Positions 33,345-44,447 of a DNA stretch of 64,000 nucleotides are shown here, piece by piece. Within the stretch, counting starts at the first letter, position 1. The number at the start of each line of letters is the position of its first letter. Location of the stretch: positions 1-64,000 of the forward strand of contig VDFB02321312.1 of NCBI GenBank assembly GCA_007258455.2. Reading direction: 5' to 3'. The notes under the pieces are model-generated. The model searched no databases and was not told the origin of the DNA. It worked only from the letters and a program-made list of their open reading frames with translations. This DNA comes from Sequoia sempervirens. Taxonomy: Eukaryota > Streptophyta > Pinopsida > Cupressales > Cupressaceae. The position numbers and the translations under genes are program-made.

Positions 33345-34101
33345 AAAATTTGCAATTTTTTACTGATCCCATTCCCAAGCATAATGTGTCAGTTGTCAAA
33401 GCTAGTGAAACTCAAAACAATGATGTGATGAATGTTCATATAACTATTGAACATCCTGATCCTATTCCACATACCACTACTATTAATCCTATAAATGAAA
33501 TTGTAAGTGAGATAGACATTATCCCTCGTAAGGGCCAACCTAAGAAATCTCTTGATATTACTTTCTCTTCTAAGGATATCCTTCTAAATCTTCCCAATGG
33601 TCCTCTTTACATAGCCGGCCATATTTATGATAAGCCTACTAATGGGATACTCATAGATCCCACCTATGGAGAGAATGCGATCACTGAGGAATTTTTGGTA
33701 TTGCATGATCTTTATCAAGATTATTATGACAAACTGAGAGCATGGATCAAAACACACAATGGTTTTTCCTGCCCTACAATAGGATCGATCATCCTTCCAT
33801 TACAAATAGGACCTAAGACAGTGGATGTAACATTCTCCATCATCCCGCAATCAGATCAGTTTCGTTTATAGCTAGGCCATCCATGGCTTCGCTTAATGAA
33901 AGTTGTCCCTTCAGTCATACACAAATGTCTAAAGTTTTTGCATGACAATGAAATATTCACTATTCACCATAGTGGCTTTAACCCTTTGTCTTCTAAAGGA
34001 AATTTCTCCTTAGAATCCTTTTGGCCTAAGCCCATGGAACCCATAACACCTCGCAAAGATTTCTTTTTCATTGCCTATCAAAAATTCAAAGCAAACACAT
34101 A
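33345..34101 (+). pseudogene. Protease-like region of element D, active site lost
   Basis: Segment 33350-33871 has LLNLPNGPLYIAGHIYDKPT then GILIDPTYGENAITEEFLVL, where other elements have Asp-Gly-Gly or Asp-Asn-Gly; the residues after Asp are Pro-Thr, so no catalytic triplet. Then LPLQIGPKTVDVTFSIIPQ, a stop, LGHPWLRLMKVVPSVIHKCL and KFLHDNEIFTIHHSG (33896-34102), which match the end of the protease domain in A, B and C. The fold may survive while catalysis is unlikely. Confidence 0.75.
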
Positions 34102-34860
34102 GTGGAATTGTCTCTTCACAACATATCCCCATCCACTTCCGACACTCCCATCCTAGATGAGACAATGCTTCAACCTAAATTTGAACCAGCAACTCAAGAT
34201 CAATCAATAATCAACACTTCACCTTCATCATCCAAATTCCCAAGAGATAATGAAACCAACCCCTCCATGCCCCCTCGCATAAAACAATTTTATAAAGTAA
34301 AAGAGAAAGTGATTGACCCATCTCCTATGGTTCCTTTTTTTCCTCCCCTTACAGAAGAAAAGGAGCCTATGGCGGATCAACCTTCTCTTACACCCACACA
34401 ACTTCAAAATAGAATCAAAAGAAATCGAGGTGGTAGGGAGCGTATGTGTCGACATCGTCTCCTTGCTCATCAATTACAAAATGAAGAAAACAAAAAAAAT
34501 CCACCTCCACACTTGATAGAAGCAATGCATGATGACCCTCCTCCCCAATCACAACAAAACGATCCAATACAACAACCACAACTCCTGATACACCCTTCAT
34601 TGGACATTACCATCTGTCTTCATATCATGATTAATCTAGATGACGATGATGAGATCACTAAAATAGATGAAGAGGTGTATAATGATTTGAATACATTATT
34701 TTCCTCTTCCATGAGTTTACATGAAAAAATTCTTGCAACAAGTGTAGAACCTGGTACTTCCCCTAGTTCAGTGTTTTCACTTGTCCCTTTGGCTAGTTGC
34801 TCACCCTCAGCACATCATGAACATGACTGGGAGGTGGATGACTTGCATTTTCCTTACTAG
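34102..34860 (+). CDS. Unrecognised C-terminal ORF of element D
   Basis: 252 open codons. Begins MELSLHNISPSTSDTPILDE. Middle: QFYKVKEKVIDPSPMVPFFP, a basic patch RNRGGRERMCRHRLLAHQLQ, a Pro/Gln-rich part, then an acidic segment INLDDDDEITKIDEEVYNDL. Ends HEHDWEVDDLHFPY. There is no RT, G-patch or integrase motif. It takes the place of pol. The basic patch could bind nucleic acid; function unknown. The upstream protease-like region ends at the stop immediately before, in a different frame. Confidence 0.6.
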   Translation: MELSLHNISPSTSDTPILDETMLQPKFEPATQDQSIINTSPSSSKFPRDNETNPSMPPRIKQFYKVKEKVIDPSPMVPFFPPLTEEKEPMADQPSLTPTQLQNRIKRNRGGRERMCRHRLLAHQLQNEENKKNPPPHLIEAMHDDPPPQSQQNDPIQQPQLLIHPSLDITICLHIMINLDDDDEITKIDEEVYNDLNTLFSSSMSLHEKILATSVEPGTSPSSVFSLVPLASCSPSAHHEHDWEVDDLHFPY

Positions 34861-35015
34861 TATTTTGTATTTTTCTTTTATTTTTACATGTGTAATGTGT
34901 TCCCCCATGACGCGACGTTTGATGTTCTCTCTCTCTTTGTGCAATTCCTCTATTTGTACCTTCATTCTTCTATATGTCGTGCATTTTCATTTTTCTTTTT
35001 TTATTTTCTTATTTT

Positions 35016-35455
35016 GGGATGACGCAAAGCATTGAGATGCCCTATGTCTCTTCCATGTTGACCCAAAAGGTCTTTTTATTTTCTTTATTCTTTTTTTATT
35101 TGTGTTTTCCTTTTGGGGATGATGTAAAGCATTGAGATGCCTATGTCTCTTCCATGTTGACCCAAAATGTCTTTTTATCCTTTTTGCTTGTTTTGTGTTT
35201 TCCTTTTTATGACGCATTGTCCCATGTCTCTTCCATGTTGTCCCAAAAGGTATTTTTATCTTCTTTGCTTTTGTTTTGTGTTTTCCTATTGGGGATGACA
35301 CAAGGCATTGAGACCGCAATGTCTCTCGCATGTTGACCCAAAATCTTTTCCATTTTCATTTTCATTTGCTTGAATTTTCCTTTTGGGGATGATGCAAAGT
35401 GTTAAGACATCCTATGTCTCTTCCATGTTGACCCAAAACAAAATTTTCTTTTTCT
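35016..35455 (+). repeat. Five tandem repeats of 80-100 bp in the D tail
   Basis: Units start GGGGATGACGCAAAGCATTG and include TATGTCTCTTCCATGTTGAC then a T-rich spacer with TGTTTTCCTTTT. Starts at about 35016, 35116, 35210 (shortened), 35293 and 35386. Diverged copies, so an old array. Confidence 0.8.
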
Positions 35456-35776
35456 TTTGTTTTTGCTCTCTTTGTGTCATTCTTCCAATTCTATGTGTAT
35501 TTAGGGAATGATGATAGTTCTGAGCTCTTTACAAAATATTGCAGCAACAAACATACTAACCTCAAATCCATAGATCCCTTATGTGTTTGGTGTGTTCCTT
35601 TTTGGGGGAAACCCCTCTTTCTTTTGTTTCTTTTTCATTTACATGACACAGCCTTACTCGAAAACGTATGACTTGGCATAGAGGCTTTCCAAGTTGGCTC
35701 TCATGTCTTGTTTCTATTTGCATTTTTCATTTGCTACTTTAGAGTAATTGCTCACAGTATGGTGTGTAGCAATTCC

Positions 35777-35795
35777 TTTAAAGTGGGGGCATACA
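35777..35795 (+). promoter_or_regulatory. Internal PPT-like string in element D
   Basis: TTTAAAGTGGGGGCATAC, nearly the same as the terminal PPT (CTAAAGTGGGGGCTAA) but about 915 bp upstream and not next to an LTR. Could be a second plus-strand primer or a leftover of an earlier 3' end. Confidence 0.4.
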
Positions 35796-36690
35796 TTGGC
35801 ATTATTCATTTTGTATTTTTCCTTTTTTTTGGTTCTTAGTGCAGCCTTGTTACTTCATATGATGCGTTTGTTGCTTTGTGGATGACATTGGGTATAGTGT
35901 CCTTCATGAGCGTGATCTATCTTAGCATATTAAATTCCTCTTAGTGGCTTGATGTGACACACTACATCCCCTAAGTTGTGAATATTCTATTATTTGATTG
36001 GTCCTCTCTTGGAGACATTAGACACAATGTTCCTTAAGCTAAGACCTCACATGAACTAAGCAAGACTCCTTTGAACATCTTTTGCATGTTGCATTTTTCA
36101 TTTACATGGCCACCTTACATAACACAGCTTGCATGCCTGTGGTGTCATCACATTTGTTCACGAGTTCTAATCATATGAAGCTTTGCTTGTCTCATGAAGC
36201 ATGAAACAACATTGTCCTTTGTGGCAACTTAAGATATCAAGAGGTATAACTTAGTATGGTTGAGCGGGAAGCCCATTCCGAGGCACGAATTTTCCCCATA
36301 GCCACTTGTGTTTGTGAGTACATACCAGTCATGAGTGTATGTTTCTCACCTTTTGGGCCTTTTCACCTAGTAGACAACCATTAGTTTCGTCACTCTGGAG
36401 TGAGTATGCAATTTCTCTCCAAACAAACAACCTAAATCCAATCCACAACGAGTTGGAAAAATGATCGAAGCTTGATCTGACTTTCTCTCCTCTCTTTCAT
36501 TCTTTTTCATCATTTTCATGTGTGTTCCTTTGTGCTTATGATTGGTTTTCCATGGGATATTGATCTTGGGGGCTTGATCATCCCTCTTGATTGTTGTTGT
36601 CTCATCTTACCAAGCATTAGTACACTCAGACCCCTCTTGATTGCATGTTTGGCTACTTTAGTGTGAGTTTGAAGCAGGTTCATCATCTCA

Positions 36691-36709
36691 CTAAAGTGGG
36701 GGCTAACTA
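36691..36709 (+). promoter_or_regulatory. Polypurine tract of element D
   Basis: CTAAAGTGGGGGCTAACTA before the LTR start TGGACACAATAAAAG. The same 16 bases precede the element B LTR. Confidence 0.8.
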
Positions 36710-37158
36710 TGGACACAATAAAAGTAACCCTTCTATTTTTTCTTGTTGTCCCTCCTTGTGCTTATTTGGCTTGATTTCACCTTGATTTAATGTTGCAATG
36801 TGGCGCACACATTCACATTAGGTCTTGAATCTTTATGAAACATTAAGACTTTACGATGTCTTGTAAAGGTGTTGTGAAGTGTTGTAACACATTTTCACAC
36901 TTGTCTAGACTCTTCTTCTTATAATTCCCCTACATACCCTCTTTTTATCACTTACCAAGTCTTATTTTAAAGTGTTGTAAAGCCTTGTAACAAACTTTCA
37001 TGCTTTTCTAGACTTTTCATCAACAAATACACCTTTTTTATGCTTTATTTGGCCCCTTTATGCACTTATAGGCCTTAATTAAGTGTATTTTTAACATGAA
37101 CCAAACAAACATCATTTAAGACAACTTAATTTCTGACACCCATTCACATGCCTTGAGT

Positions 37159-37192
37159 GGGACCCATTTGCCACTAGGGGCGAATGAGTCCC
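37159..37192. repeat. LTR hairpin (D right, copy 1)
   Basis: GGGACCCATTTGCC, loop, GGCGAATGAGTCCC; identical to the left-LTR copy. Confidence 0.75.
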
Positions 37193-37799
37193 TCTTGGCA
37201 CAAAAATCAAAATAAATTCAAATTACTTGCGGGCTTTTATTCCTTAAGACCTAAGGTCAGCCTGTGATGTATTTTTGGGAAATTAGGGCATAATTGTGTA
37301 TAAATATATGATTTTCTATTCATTTTAACCCCATTCACCCCATCAACATAATTCATTCATGCATTAAATCCATCATAGCACTTAAGCATTCTAGCATTCA
37401 AGCATCTTGGAGCAACATATCTTCAGACTTCAACATCAAGGGTTTGGTAAGTTTATGAACTTGCATGCTATTTTTTTATCATTCCCTCTTCATTTCATTT
37501 CATTATCAAGGGTTTGATTGCCAAATTAGGGTTTGACCAAGGAAAACCCCTATACTCTAACCCTTAAACCTTTTTTCCCCTCTTTGCATGTGTGTTTGTG
37601 GGTCTTGTAAGCAGATTTTTCAAAGAGAAAGGTGTCAAAAAGGTGTTGCAAAGTCATCAAAGTCAATATAACCGTATTTGAAGCTTGGAGAACACTTTCC
37701 TGTCAAATTTTCTAGATTCAGATTTGGCAAGCTGTCAGGCAGAAAAGTGTAGACTAGGACCTACATAATTGACCTTTGACTTTTCATAAATCTGCAGGT

Positions 37800-37832
37800 G
37801 GACTAATTCACCATTTGTGGCGAATGAGTCCC
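37800..37832. repeat. LTR hairpin (D right, copy 2)
   Basis: GGACTAATTCACCA, loop, TGGCGAATGAGTCCC; better paired than the left-LTR copy, which helps show the ancestral hairpin. Confidence 0.78.
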
Positions 37833-37914
37833 ACTACCAAGCTAGAAAAAGTGTTTTCTAAAGTTCTGTGTTCCTGGCATCCCAAAACCTATTCCGACAA
37901 TTTTCACCAGAAAC

Positions 37915-37948
37915 GAGACTAATTCGCCATCTTTGGCAAATGAGTCTC
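37915..37948. repeat. LTR hairpin (D right, copy 3)
   Basis: GAGACTAATTCGCCA, loop, TGGCAAATGAGTCTC. The first-arm change GAGACT is matched by GTCTC in the second arm relative to the left copy (GGGACT/GTCCC), a possible compensatory pair. Confidence 0.8.
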
Positions 37949-38298
37949 AGTGGTCTTCAACACTGATCTCTACAATATTCCAAAAACTTTCAACATCAAC
38001 TTTCAAGCTCCAGGTGCACCTCATCTAGTCTCATTAAATTGTGTTCTTGTTTTTTCATGTTTTTAGTTCTTTTTGCATACAACACTGTGTTTTCAAACAC
38101 TTTGCATTTCTTAGTTTTGCATGCATAATCAATCCATTTTATCAGTTCTTTTCATTTAGTTCATCTTATCTAGGAATATTGTGTCTATATTGCATTAATC
38201 TTGAGTGTTTACATTACATTTTGGCCCATCTTTCTCCTTTTCGGTGAAAAATCCTATAAGTGCTAGAAAGACCTTGGAAACCAAAATCTTTGTTTATA

Positions 38299-38999
38299 AG
38301 GGTTACCGAACCAAATCCTTCTCCTAAGTGATACTTCCCCTCCCCTCTATAGGCATGAACCTGTACCTACATCCAACTTGACACATTTGCAATGGTAGTT
38401 AAACATTCACTTGAAATCCACTTACATCATAAAACATTAGAATATTGAATACATATTCTTTCATTGTAATTCATCAATATAAACATAATTACTCCTCCAA
38501 AGCAATACATTGTAATACGTATTTCAGTATTCCATTCATTTATAAAACATATCAAAATCATGATTTACATTCATCATCCTATTTACCCGTGAAGGTAAAA
38601 GTAACTTGGTAACAAAGAGATGGGGTGTAACATGTCAAAAGAATCTTGCTTGATTTATTACTAGTGAATGTTGCATTAGCTTGAATGACAAAAACAATTT
38701 AAGAACAATTATAATTCAACATCTAATTCCAAGTTATCAAGTATGTGAAAAAGAAAAATTCAATAATGAGTAAATGCTTTTGATCGAAGCTATGAACTAG
38801 AAAGAGGGACTTTTAGAGGGCTCCCCCCTTTTATAAGGACCAAAAAAGATGTCTCAAAGATGTCATTACATTGACATGGAATATCAAAGAAAAAAGTATA
38901 AAGTTAGCAATACAACATCAAGCCAACAACATCCCACAAACAAGGGCAAGAAATAACAAATAGGTTTAGTTGCCCAAAATCAATAGTAGAACTATCAAC
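38299..38999. other. Old flanking sequence right of element D
   Basis: AT-rich, no ORF or RNA gene recognised. This is the target DNA into which D inserted. Confidence 0.4.
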
Positions 39000-40870
39000 T
39001 CAATAAAACTTGAAACCAAACCATTTCAAGTAACTCTATATCCTACCATTAGCCTTATCCCTTTGTCTCAATTGAACTTAGATCCTTTATGGCATAGCTC
39101 CCACCTTTAAGTGTCAAGCTTGAATATAAAGGGAACAAGGGACGCCTAGAATGCTTCTTGACCTAAACCAACTTCTTATTTTCCTTATTAGAGGTCATCT
39201 TGGAGGGAAAACATGTGATCCAAGAGAATGGTCGAGGACATAATTCACATCCAATACCTCCCTAAAAAGCACCTTCTATATATAAATCTCCTCCAATTTT
39301 CTCCCATCAAGATGACCCTCACTCTCTAAACAAGATTAACTCCATCTAAATTGGTCTTTTCTACAGGAGGAGCAAACACCTCTCCTTTATCCTAGGGGAG
39401 CCTCAACCAAATCCTAAGGTAGAGAAGGCCTCATCTAATCCTTAGAAATCTCATGAATTTTCCTTCCACTAAAGATCCTACATCTAAAAAAGTGTGGCAA
39501 AGCTTGTTCCAATATTGACAAAACACCAAGAAATCCTCATACACATTTTTTTTACACCCAATCACCAAACTTAGAGGATAAGGTATTCAAAGAGAAAGCA
39601 CCTTATCACTATCAACATGGAACCTTACAAATAACAAGTGTTTTCCAAATTTGATTACCTTGTCAACAATAATGAGTTTCCCAAAAGAGCTAGTAATACC
39701 AAACCAAACTTCCTCCTCTCAATATTATAACAATAAACTAAGTGGTTTAACCAAAACACGACACTCTAAATGAATTCCTTCTTTAAAACATAAACTGATT
39801 TCCACCTCTTAAACAAACTATCAAAATTGCTAAAAACCACAAGCTCCCTATGAGGGTTTAAACACAATGTTTGGAGAGAAGGAAATAAAAAAGAAACCCT
39901 TCGACAAGACTAAGAACTCCATCGTACCACTAAATTTCCATTTTCTCAAAAAATATCACATTACCTTCTAACCCCTAAAAAACTTCGAATAAGAGCATTC
40001 CTCGGTTTGGTGGACCATCTTTCCACAAGATCGTTAAGGACTTTAAGTAGCCATTCCTTGCCCTACTCTACCGGAACCAAAGAGATTGATTAGAAGAAAA
40101 TATTGATTTACCTTTAAGAGCATCGGTGCATGAAGAGTTGTAGGGAATACCACAAAGGCTACTAGGCTCAACCCTTAAAACTGTAATCAAAGTAGACGAA
40201 CCAACCTCCAAATTCAGCAAAGGGGATGGCTTCAAGAACAAGGGAATGATTCCCCCCTAAGCACAAAGGACAAGAACTAGGCTGCAGAGAAGAAGGCAAC
40301 AACCTTGTCCAAATTCAATAACCCTCTGCATCCTTGAAGGAGACTGTTGGAATAAAAAATATCCCTTTAACTGCATCTAGAACATAGACATCCTCCCTAC
40401 CCAACCCATGCCATCACCATGCACAACACCCACCGCACTATCTAGAAGAGTGTTGGAGGAAAATTTTCTATTCTCCCACTACATTGCCTCCCTCTAACCA
40501 ATGGACTTCATCCAACCTTAAAGTCACGCATAGAATTGGGGCTAGTAGGAAAATCACATGATGGGAAAGCACAGAGGGCCCTTACCTCCAAACAGTCCAC
40601 TTGAGCATCAATGGTCAACTTAACTTCATTCACAGGGCAAGGGGAAGGAGAATGCCAAAGCGCAAACCAATACATGCTCTATGAGAATGAGAGCCTCCAA
40701 AACATTTGACATGACCTGCATGAGCTTGGAGTCCTTCCCCAACACTAGGGCTAACCCACCTGAGAATGCCTTCTTGCGGCCTGCAAAAAAATGTTGTTGG
40801 GCCTCTAGCGAAATATCAAGCAACCTTTTCTCCTCATCGTCCAACGGCTAGTTCCACTCGTCCGCAAGAT
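39000..40870 (-). pseudogene. Decayed ORF resembling LINE ORF1 / DUF4283-type protein
   Basis: Less AT-rich than its surroundings. Minus strand has long semi-open stretches: 40844-40626 (LDISLEAQQHFFAGRKKAFS, GGLALVLGKDSKLMQVMSNV), 40490-40090 with only a few stops, and near 39700-39590 EEEVWFGITSSFGKLIIVDK followed by FGKHLLFVRFHVDSDKVLSL, which has the style of the DUF4283 domain found in plant LINE ORF1 and similar proteins. No endonuclease or RT is seen beside it. I regard this as a relic with uncertain family. Confidence 0.28.
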
Positions 40871-43800
40871 CCTCAATAGAATCCCCTTCAAAAATTCATT
40901 TCCATCTTTGTCCTCGCCACTTGGCTCTATCCAGGCCTTTTCCACTTACATCTTGTTCATAATTTGATTTCCCACTCAACCTCAGCATTAACATTTTATA
41001 TGAAGCTATCCCTACTAGATCAAAATTTTAAAATAATGTACATTCAGCTAATTCCAAATGGCATGTTACTTAAATCCTGAAGTAAAAAAACTTCACTTGA
41101 TAGGCTTTGTCACGAGGGTAATTCATTCCTTATTCAACCCTTAGCTCTAATTAATCACCATGCCATATGAAAAGTTCAATTGTTATTTGAAAAGATATTT
41201 GTAGATTTATTTTATCACAAATATATGCATAAGTGACCTGCATCACTTTCTTAGTGATGCCATGTTAACAAATTCAAAAATTACATACTAATCCAAAATA
41301 TCTTAACCCATAAATGATTTTGTCATAGTTTGGATGCCCCTCAAATTTTGTAGATATGGCCTAAAATAAAACTTATATTCGAAATGAACCAAGCCCCTCC
41401 TTGATAAGCTCTACCTAACTCTCAAATATGGTTTAAGTTACTTGTAAGGAATCTTATTTGAAATATAATTTCCCACACAATAATAAGCCCTACCAGACAA
41501 CTGGTTTTGAAATAGGATTAGGACATAAACAATGTATACCCCATTTTGACATGTTCTCTTAGTCTAGGATCAACACCTATTGCATAGAGATTCTACAATT
41601 CATTGTGTTGGAGGTCAATGATCAATGCCCATTGTGTGGTGATGTAAGGACGTCGCCAGAATTTTAATTATTGTTTTTAAGTAACACCAAAGAAAAACTT
41701 AATCCGATATGCTTGCAACCATTCTTTGGTATTGCAGATGCTACATTTCATTGAGGAAAATTTTGTTAAAATTTGAGATGATAGTGTTAGAAATCTTATG
41801 ATATGAATTCAGTAGATCATTTGATGGTATCAAGCTAATAATAATTTGTTAGAGACCCACAACTTGTAGAGGTTTAACTCTTTTAAATATACTTGAAATG
41901 GGTGTGATTTGTTTTCGCAAGATGTGTTAAGACACACAACTCCATGTGGAAGACAATCTCATTATCTCTCATCCACAAAACCTTGTAGGGGCAATAACTC
42001 TCATATGAACTCCTAATTCAGTGCCATTGTTTTTCAAATTGTATAGTTTTTCAGAAAGAACATAACAATGCAATCACATACCTGTGGCTTTCATTCTCAC
42101 ACCCACAACACTATGTTTAAGTTGATTTTTTGGTCTCTTGAATATGCAAACATTGTTTTCCAGCTGATTTGTAGTCACCTGTCTGAGAAACCATGTGGCT
42201 GTAAATAAAGATTAACATGCCTCACATGTTGATCTTCAAACACGAGGATGTCAAAATTTACATGACTTGTGCGATCTATCTAATGGCTTGGATTCCATCT
42301 TAATTTTTGTATCATGTACAGATTTTGGACTTTTGGAATGAAGAGTGAAGCTAGCAAATTGAGGGAAATGTGTGAAGAAGGTTAATGCAATTTGCAAGAG
42401 ATATTACCTATCTAGAAACCAAGATAAAGGTATGGTGTGTTTATAATTCAGGTGTGACAATAGGCGTGTGTGTTGTATTTCATTCGAATACCTGATATTA
42501 CTGAGTATTTGTAAAAAATAATGAAAATATAATTCCATTTTGAAATTCTGATCTTTTTGCTTCCATATTACACTAGTGCAATTTGATCCACTGAGTGATT
42601 GACGTTTGTTGATTAGAACCTCAATTGCCCTGCATTTATCAAATAGTATTTAAAGTTTGGACCATTGTCAGGGCATTTATTAAGTAGTTTGTGGATAGAA
42701 TCAATGCCCAATATATATAAAAAGAATAGATATCCAAACTAATAAGAACCAAGACATGCATGTTGGTATGCCAAACACAAGGACCATACAAAGTCTTGGA
42801 CTGAATCGATAAAATGTAACTAGCAACAGATAAAGGACATCAACAGGGTGGGGACATTAGTTAATTCTGTAAGTACTAATCTGAAAATGCAAATGGAAAC
42901 AAAACAAGCAAGCAAGTTCTAATTGCAAACTACTATAAACTTCTAGATAGAGCACAAAAGAGAAAATTCAATAACATGTTACCATAGTCTCCATTGTGGT
43001 TTAATTTGTTCCTTGGATGATTTGATTTGTGGATGCTATCTTTGCTTGAAGATAATCTGAAATAGGAAATGGATGGCTAAGATTTGATTGTGAGAACAGG
43101 GATAAAGAATGGTCAAGAGATATGATAGTTAAAATGTGCATGGTTAAGACGAATTTACTAAATTTAGCAAGTGATTAAGGACATGAAAGAAGTTAAAAGG
43201 CATGCATATCTAGAGAGGCTAGATTTTAGAGTTGTGTTGAGAGAATAATGGGAGCACAAGGACAAATGTTCTCTGTCCCCATTATTCTTGAAAAATGATG
43301 AGGAACTATAGACTTTATTAATTAATAATATTATTTAATTATTTTAATCACATGGGTGGAGTGGATAAAAGGTGGAAATAAGTAATTATTTATTTATTTA
43401 TTTGTGAGAAGAAGAAAAAGGTGATAAATTGAATAATATGATTATTTAATTTAACTATAAGACAAGGTGAAAAAAAATGTCCTAAATTAATTAGAACTAA
43501 GTGATGGAATGTAGATAGGTCTAGATGATTAAATTAATCAATTAAAAATTAAGTGATAGATTTAGTGATGATAAATAGTCCTAAGAATTAGGTGCCTACA
43601 AGTTTAATAGCTTTCTCCAACTAGAACATAAATAACCAACTTTTCACTGGGCAAAATCAAAAATGAGAAAACTTGCAGTCATTTAACTAAATGCATCAAA
43701 GTTGTTTAGTATTTCTATGAAAGTTAAATCATGTATTACGAATCAAAAAGCAAATTCAATGCCGATGCAGTGAGAGCAACCCCCATCAACTGAATTAATG

Positions 43801-43974
43801 ACTGCAAATAATAGTTGGCTTATGTGAGATTTGCATTCCCTTTTGCCTATGTACTTACAGTTTGTTCTAAATTCCTTTCGTAACTAAGCATGTTATCTGA
43901 ACAAGATAATAATAAAGTTGACCAGGTCAATCATTATAATCGTATTCTTTAGTAACAGTTTGAATGAGCTATAA
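40871..43974. other. Unannotated old intergenic stretch
   Basis: No supported gene. AT-rich with scattered poly-A/T. An AT-rich TTAATTAATAATATTATTTA-type segment (43315-43600) ending in GTGCCTACA looks like the right end of an LTR of the A/C kind, but no partner or clean duplication was found. Confidence 0.4.
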
Positions 43975-44447
43975 TGTTGATGTTCACCCGCGGGCTCCAT
44001 ACTTCCCAACAACAATAATATTAAATCCATATAGTCGTTGGCTATGCATTTAATTAGAGACAATTTATTGGCATTATAATTTATATTTGATTCAAGGCCG
44101 ACACCTCTTGATATTTGTCACCTTTTATAAAATCGCGCCTATTCACTTGAGGTCGACATTGTATCATGAAGAGACACATACATTGGAGATCTTCTCTTCA
44201 CTTGGTATATATATTAGATGTTGTTTGTTCACTTCACATTCATATACTCATTTCATTGTTCGATTTAAAGAGAAGTGTGAATTCATCAAGGAGGTCGATA
44301 TTGTGTTCTTATAGAAGAGATCGAAGTCTTCAAGAAGATCACTATTATCATCATTCAAGGAGTTTGATTGCTTGCAACAAGAGTGGTGTTAATAAATTCG
44401 GCCTTATTTTGGCCTATTGTAAAAGCGAATTGTTTCTCATTTCTCAA
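43975..44447 (+). repeat. 5' LTR of copia element E, first part (start approximate)
   Basis: The LTR is split by element C. The start is proposed at TGTTGATGTTCACCCGCGGG (43975) from its TGTTGA form; only one LTR is inside the window, so the start is uncertain. TATA-like strings at 44124-44132 and 44201-44209. Ends with CTCAA (44443-44447), the left copy of C's target duplication. Confidence 0.45.
44443..44447. repeat. Target site duplication of element C, left copy
   Basis: CTCAA, repeated at 61929-61933 directly after the right LTR. Confidence 0.9.

Larger units (their letters stand above)
34861..36690 (+). other. Non-coding tail of element D
   Basis: 1.8 kb T-rich sequence after the last ORF. 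Contains the tandem repeat at 35016-35455, a PPT-like string at 35777-35795, and further T-rich text without ORF support. Its last bases are the PPT. Not similar to B's tail apart from the PPT. Confidence 0.55.
29779..38298 (+). mobile_element. Element D: gag-protease LTR element without RT, RNase H or integrase
   Basis: LTRs at 29779-31068 (first about 314 bp absent, displaced by nested B) and 36710-38298. PBS and PPT are the same types as in element B. Coding content: gag (31509-33260), protease-like region (33350-34101) and a Pro/Asp-rich C-terminal ORF (34102-34860), then a 1.85 kb non-coding tail with tandem repeats. No RT, RNase H or integrase motif is seen in any frame, so the element must depend on others. 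The left target duplication lies outside the window. Confidence 0.85.
36710..38298 (+). repeat. 3' LTR of element D
   Basis: 1589 bp, full length. Repeats 29779-31068 from 37024 onward. TATA box at 37299-37306. Ends TGTTTATA where the left copy has TGTTTACA. Right flank GGGTTACCG is outside the element. Confidence 0.9.

Noticed and set aside
34987..35331. Lys/Arg-rich minus-strand ORF of 114 codons
   Set aside because: Follows the tandem repeat unit of the D tail, so the repeat explains it.
42690..43600. Possible solo LTR of A/C type ending GGTGCCTACA
   Set aside because: Only the right end resembles an LTR end; no matching TG start or clean 5-bp duplication was found (AGTTT at 42686 and 43601 does not give a TG start).
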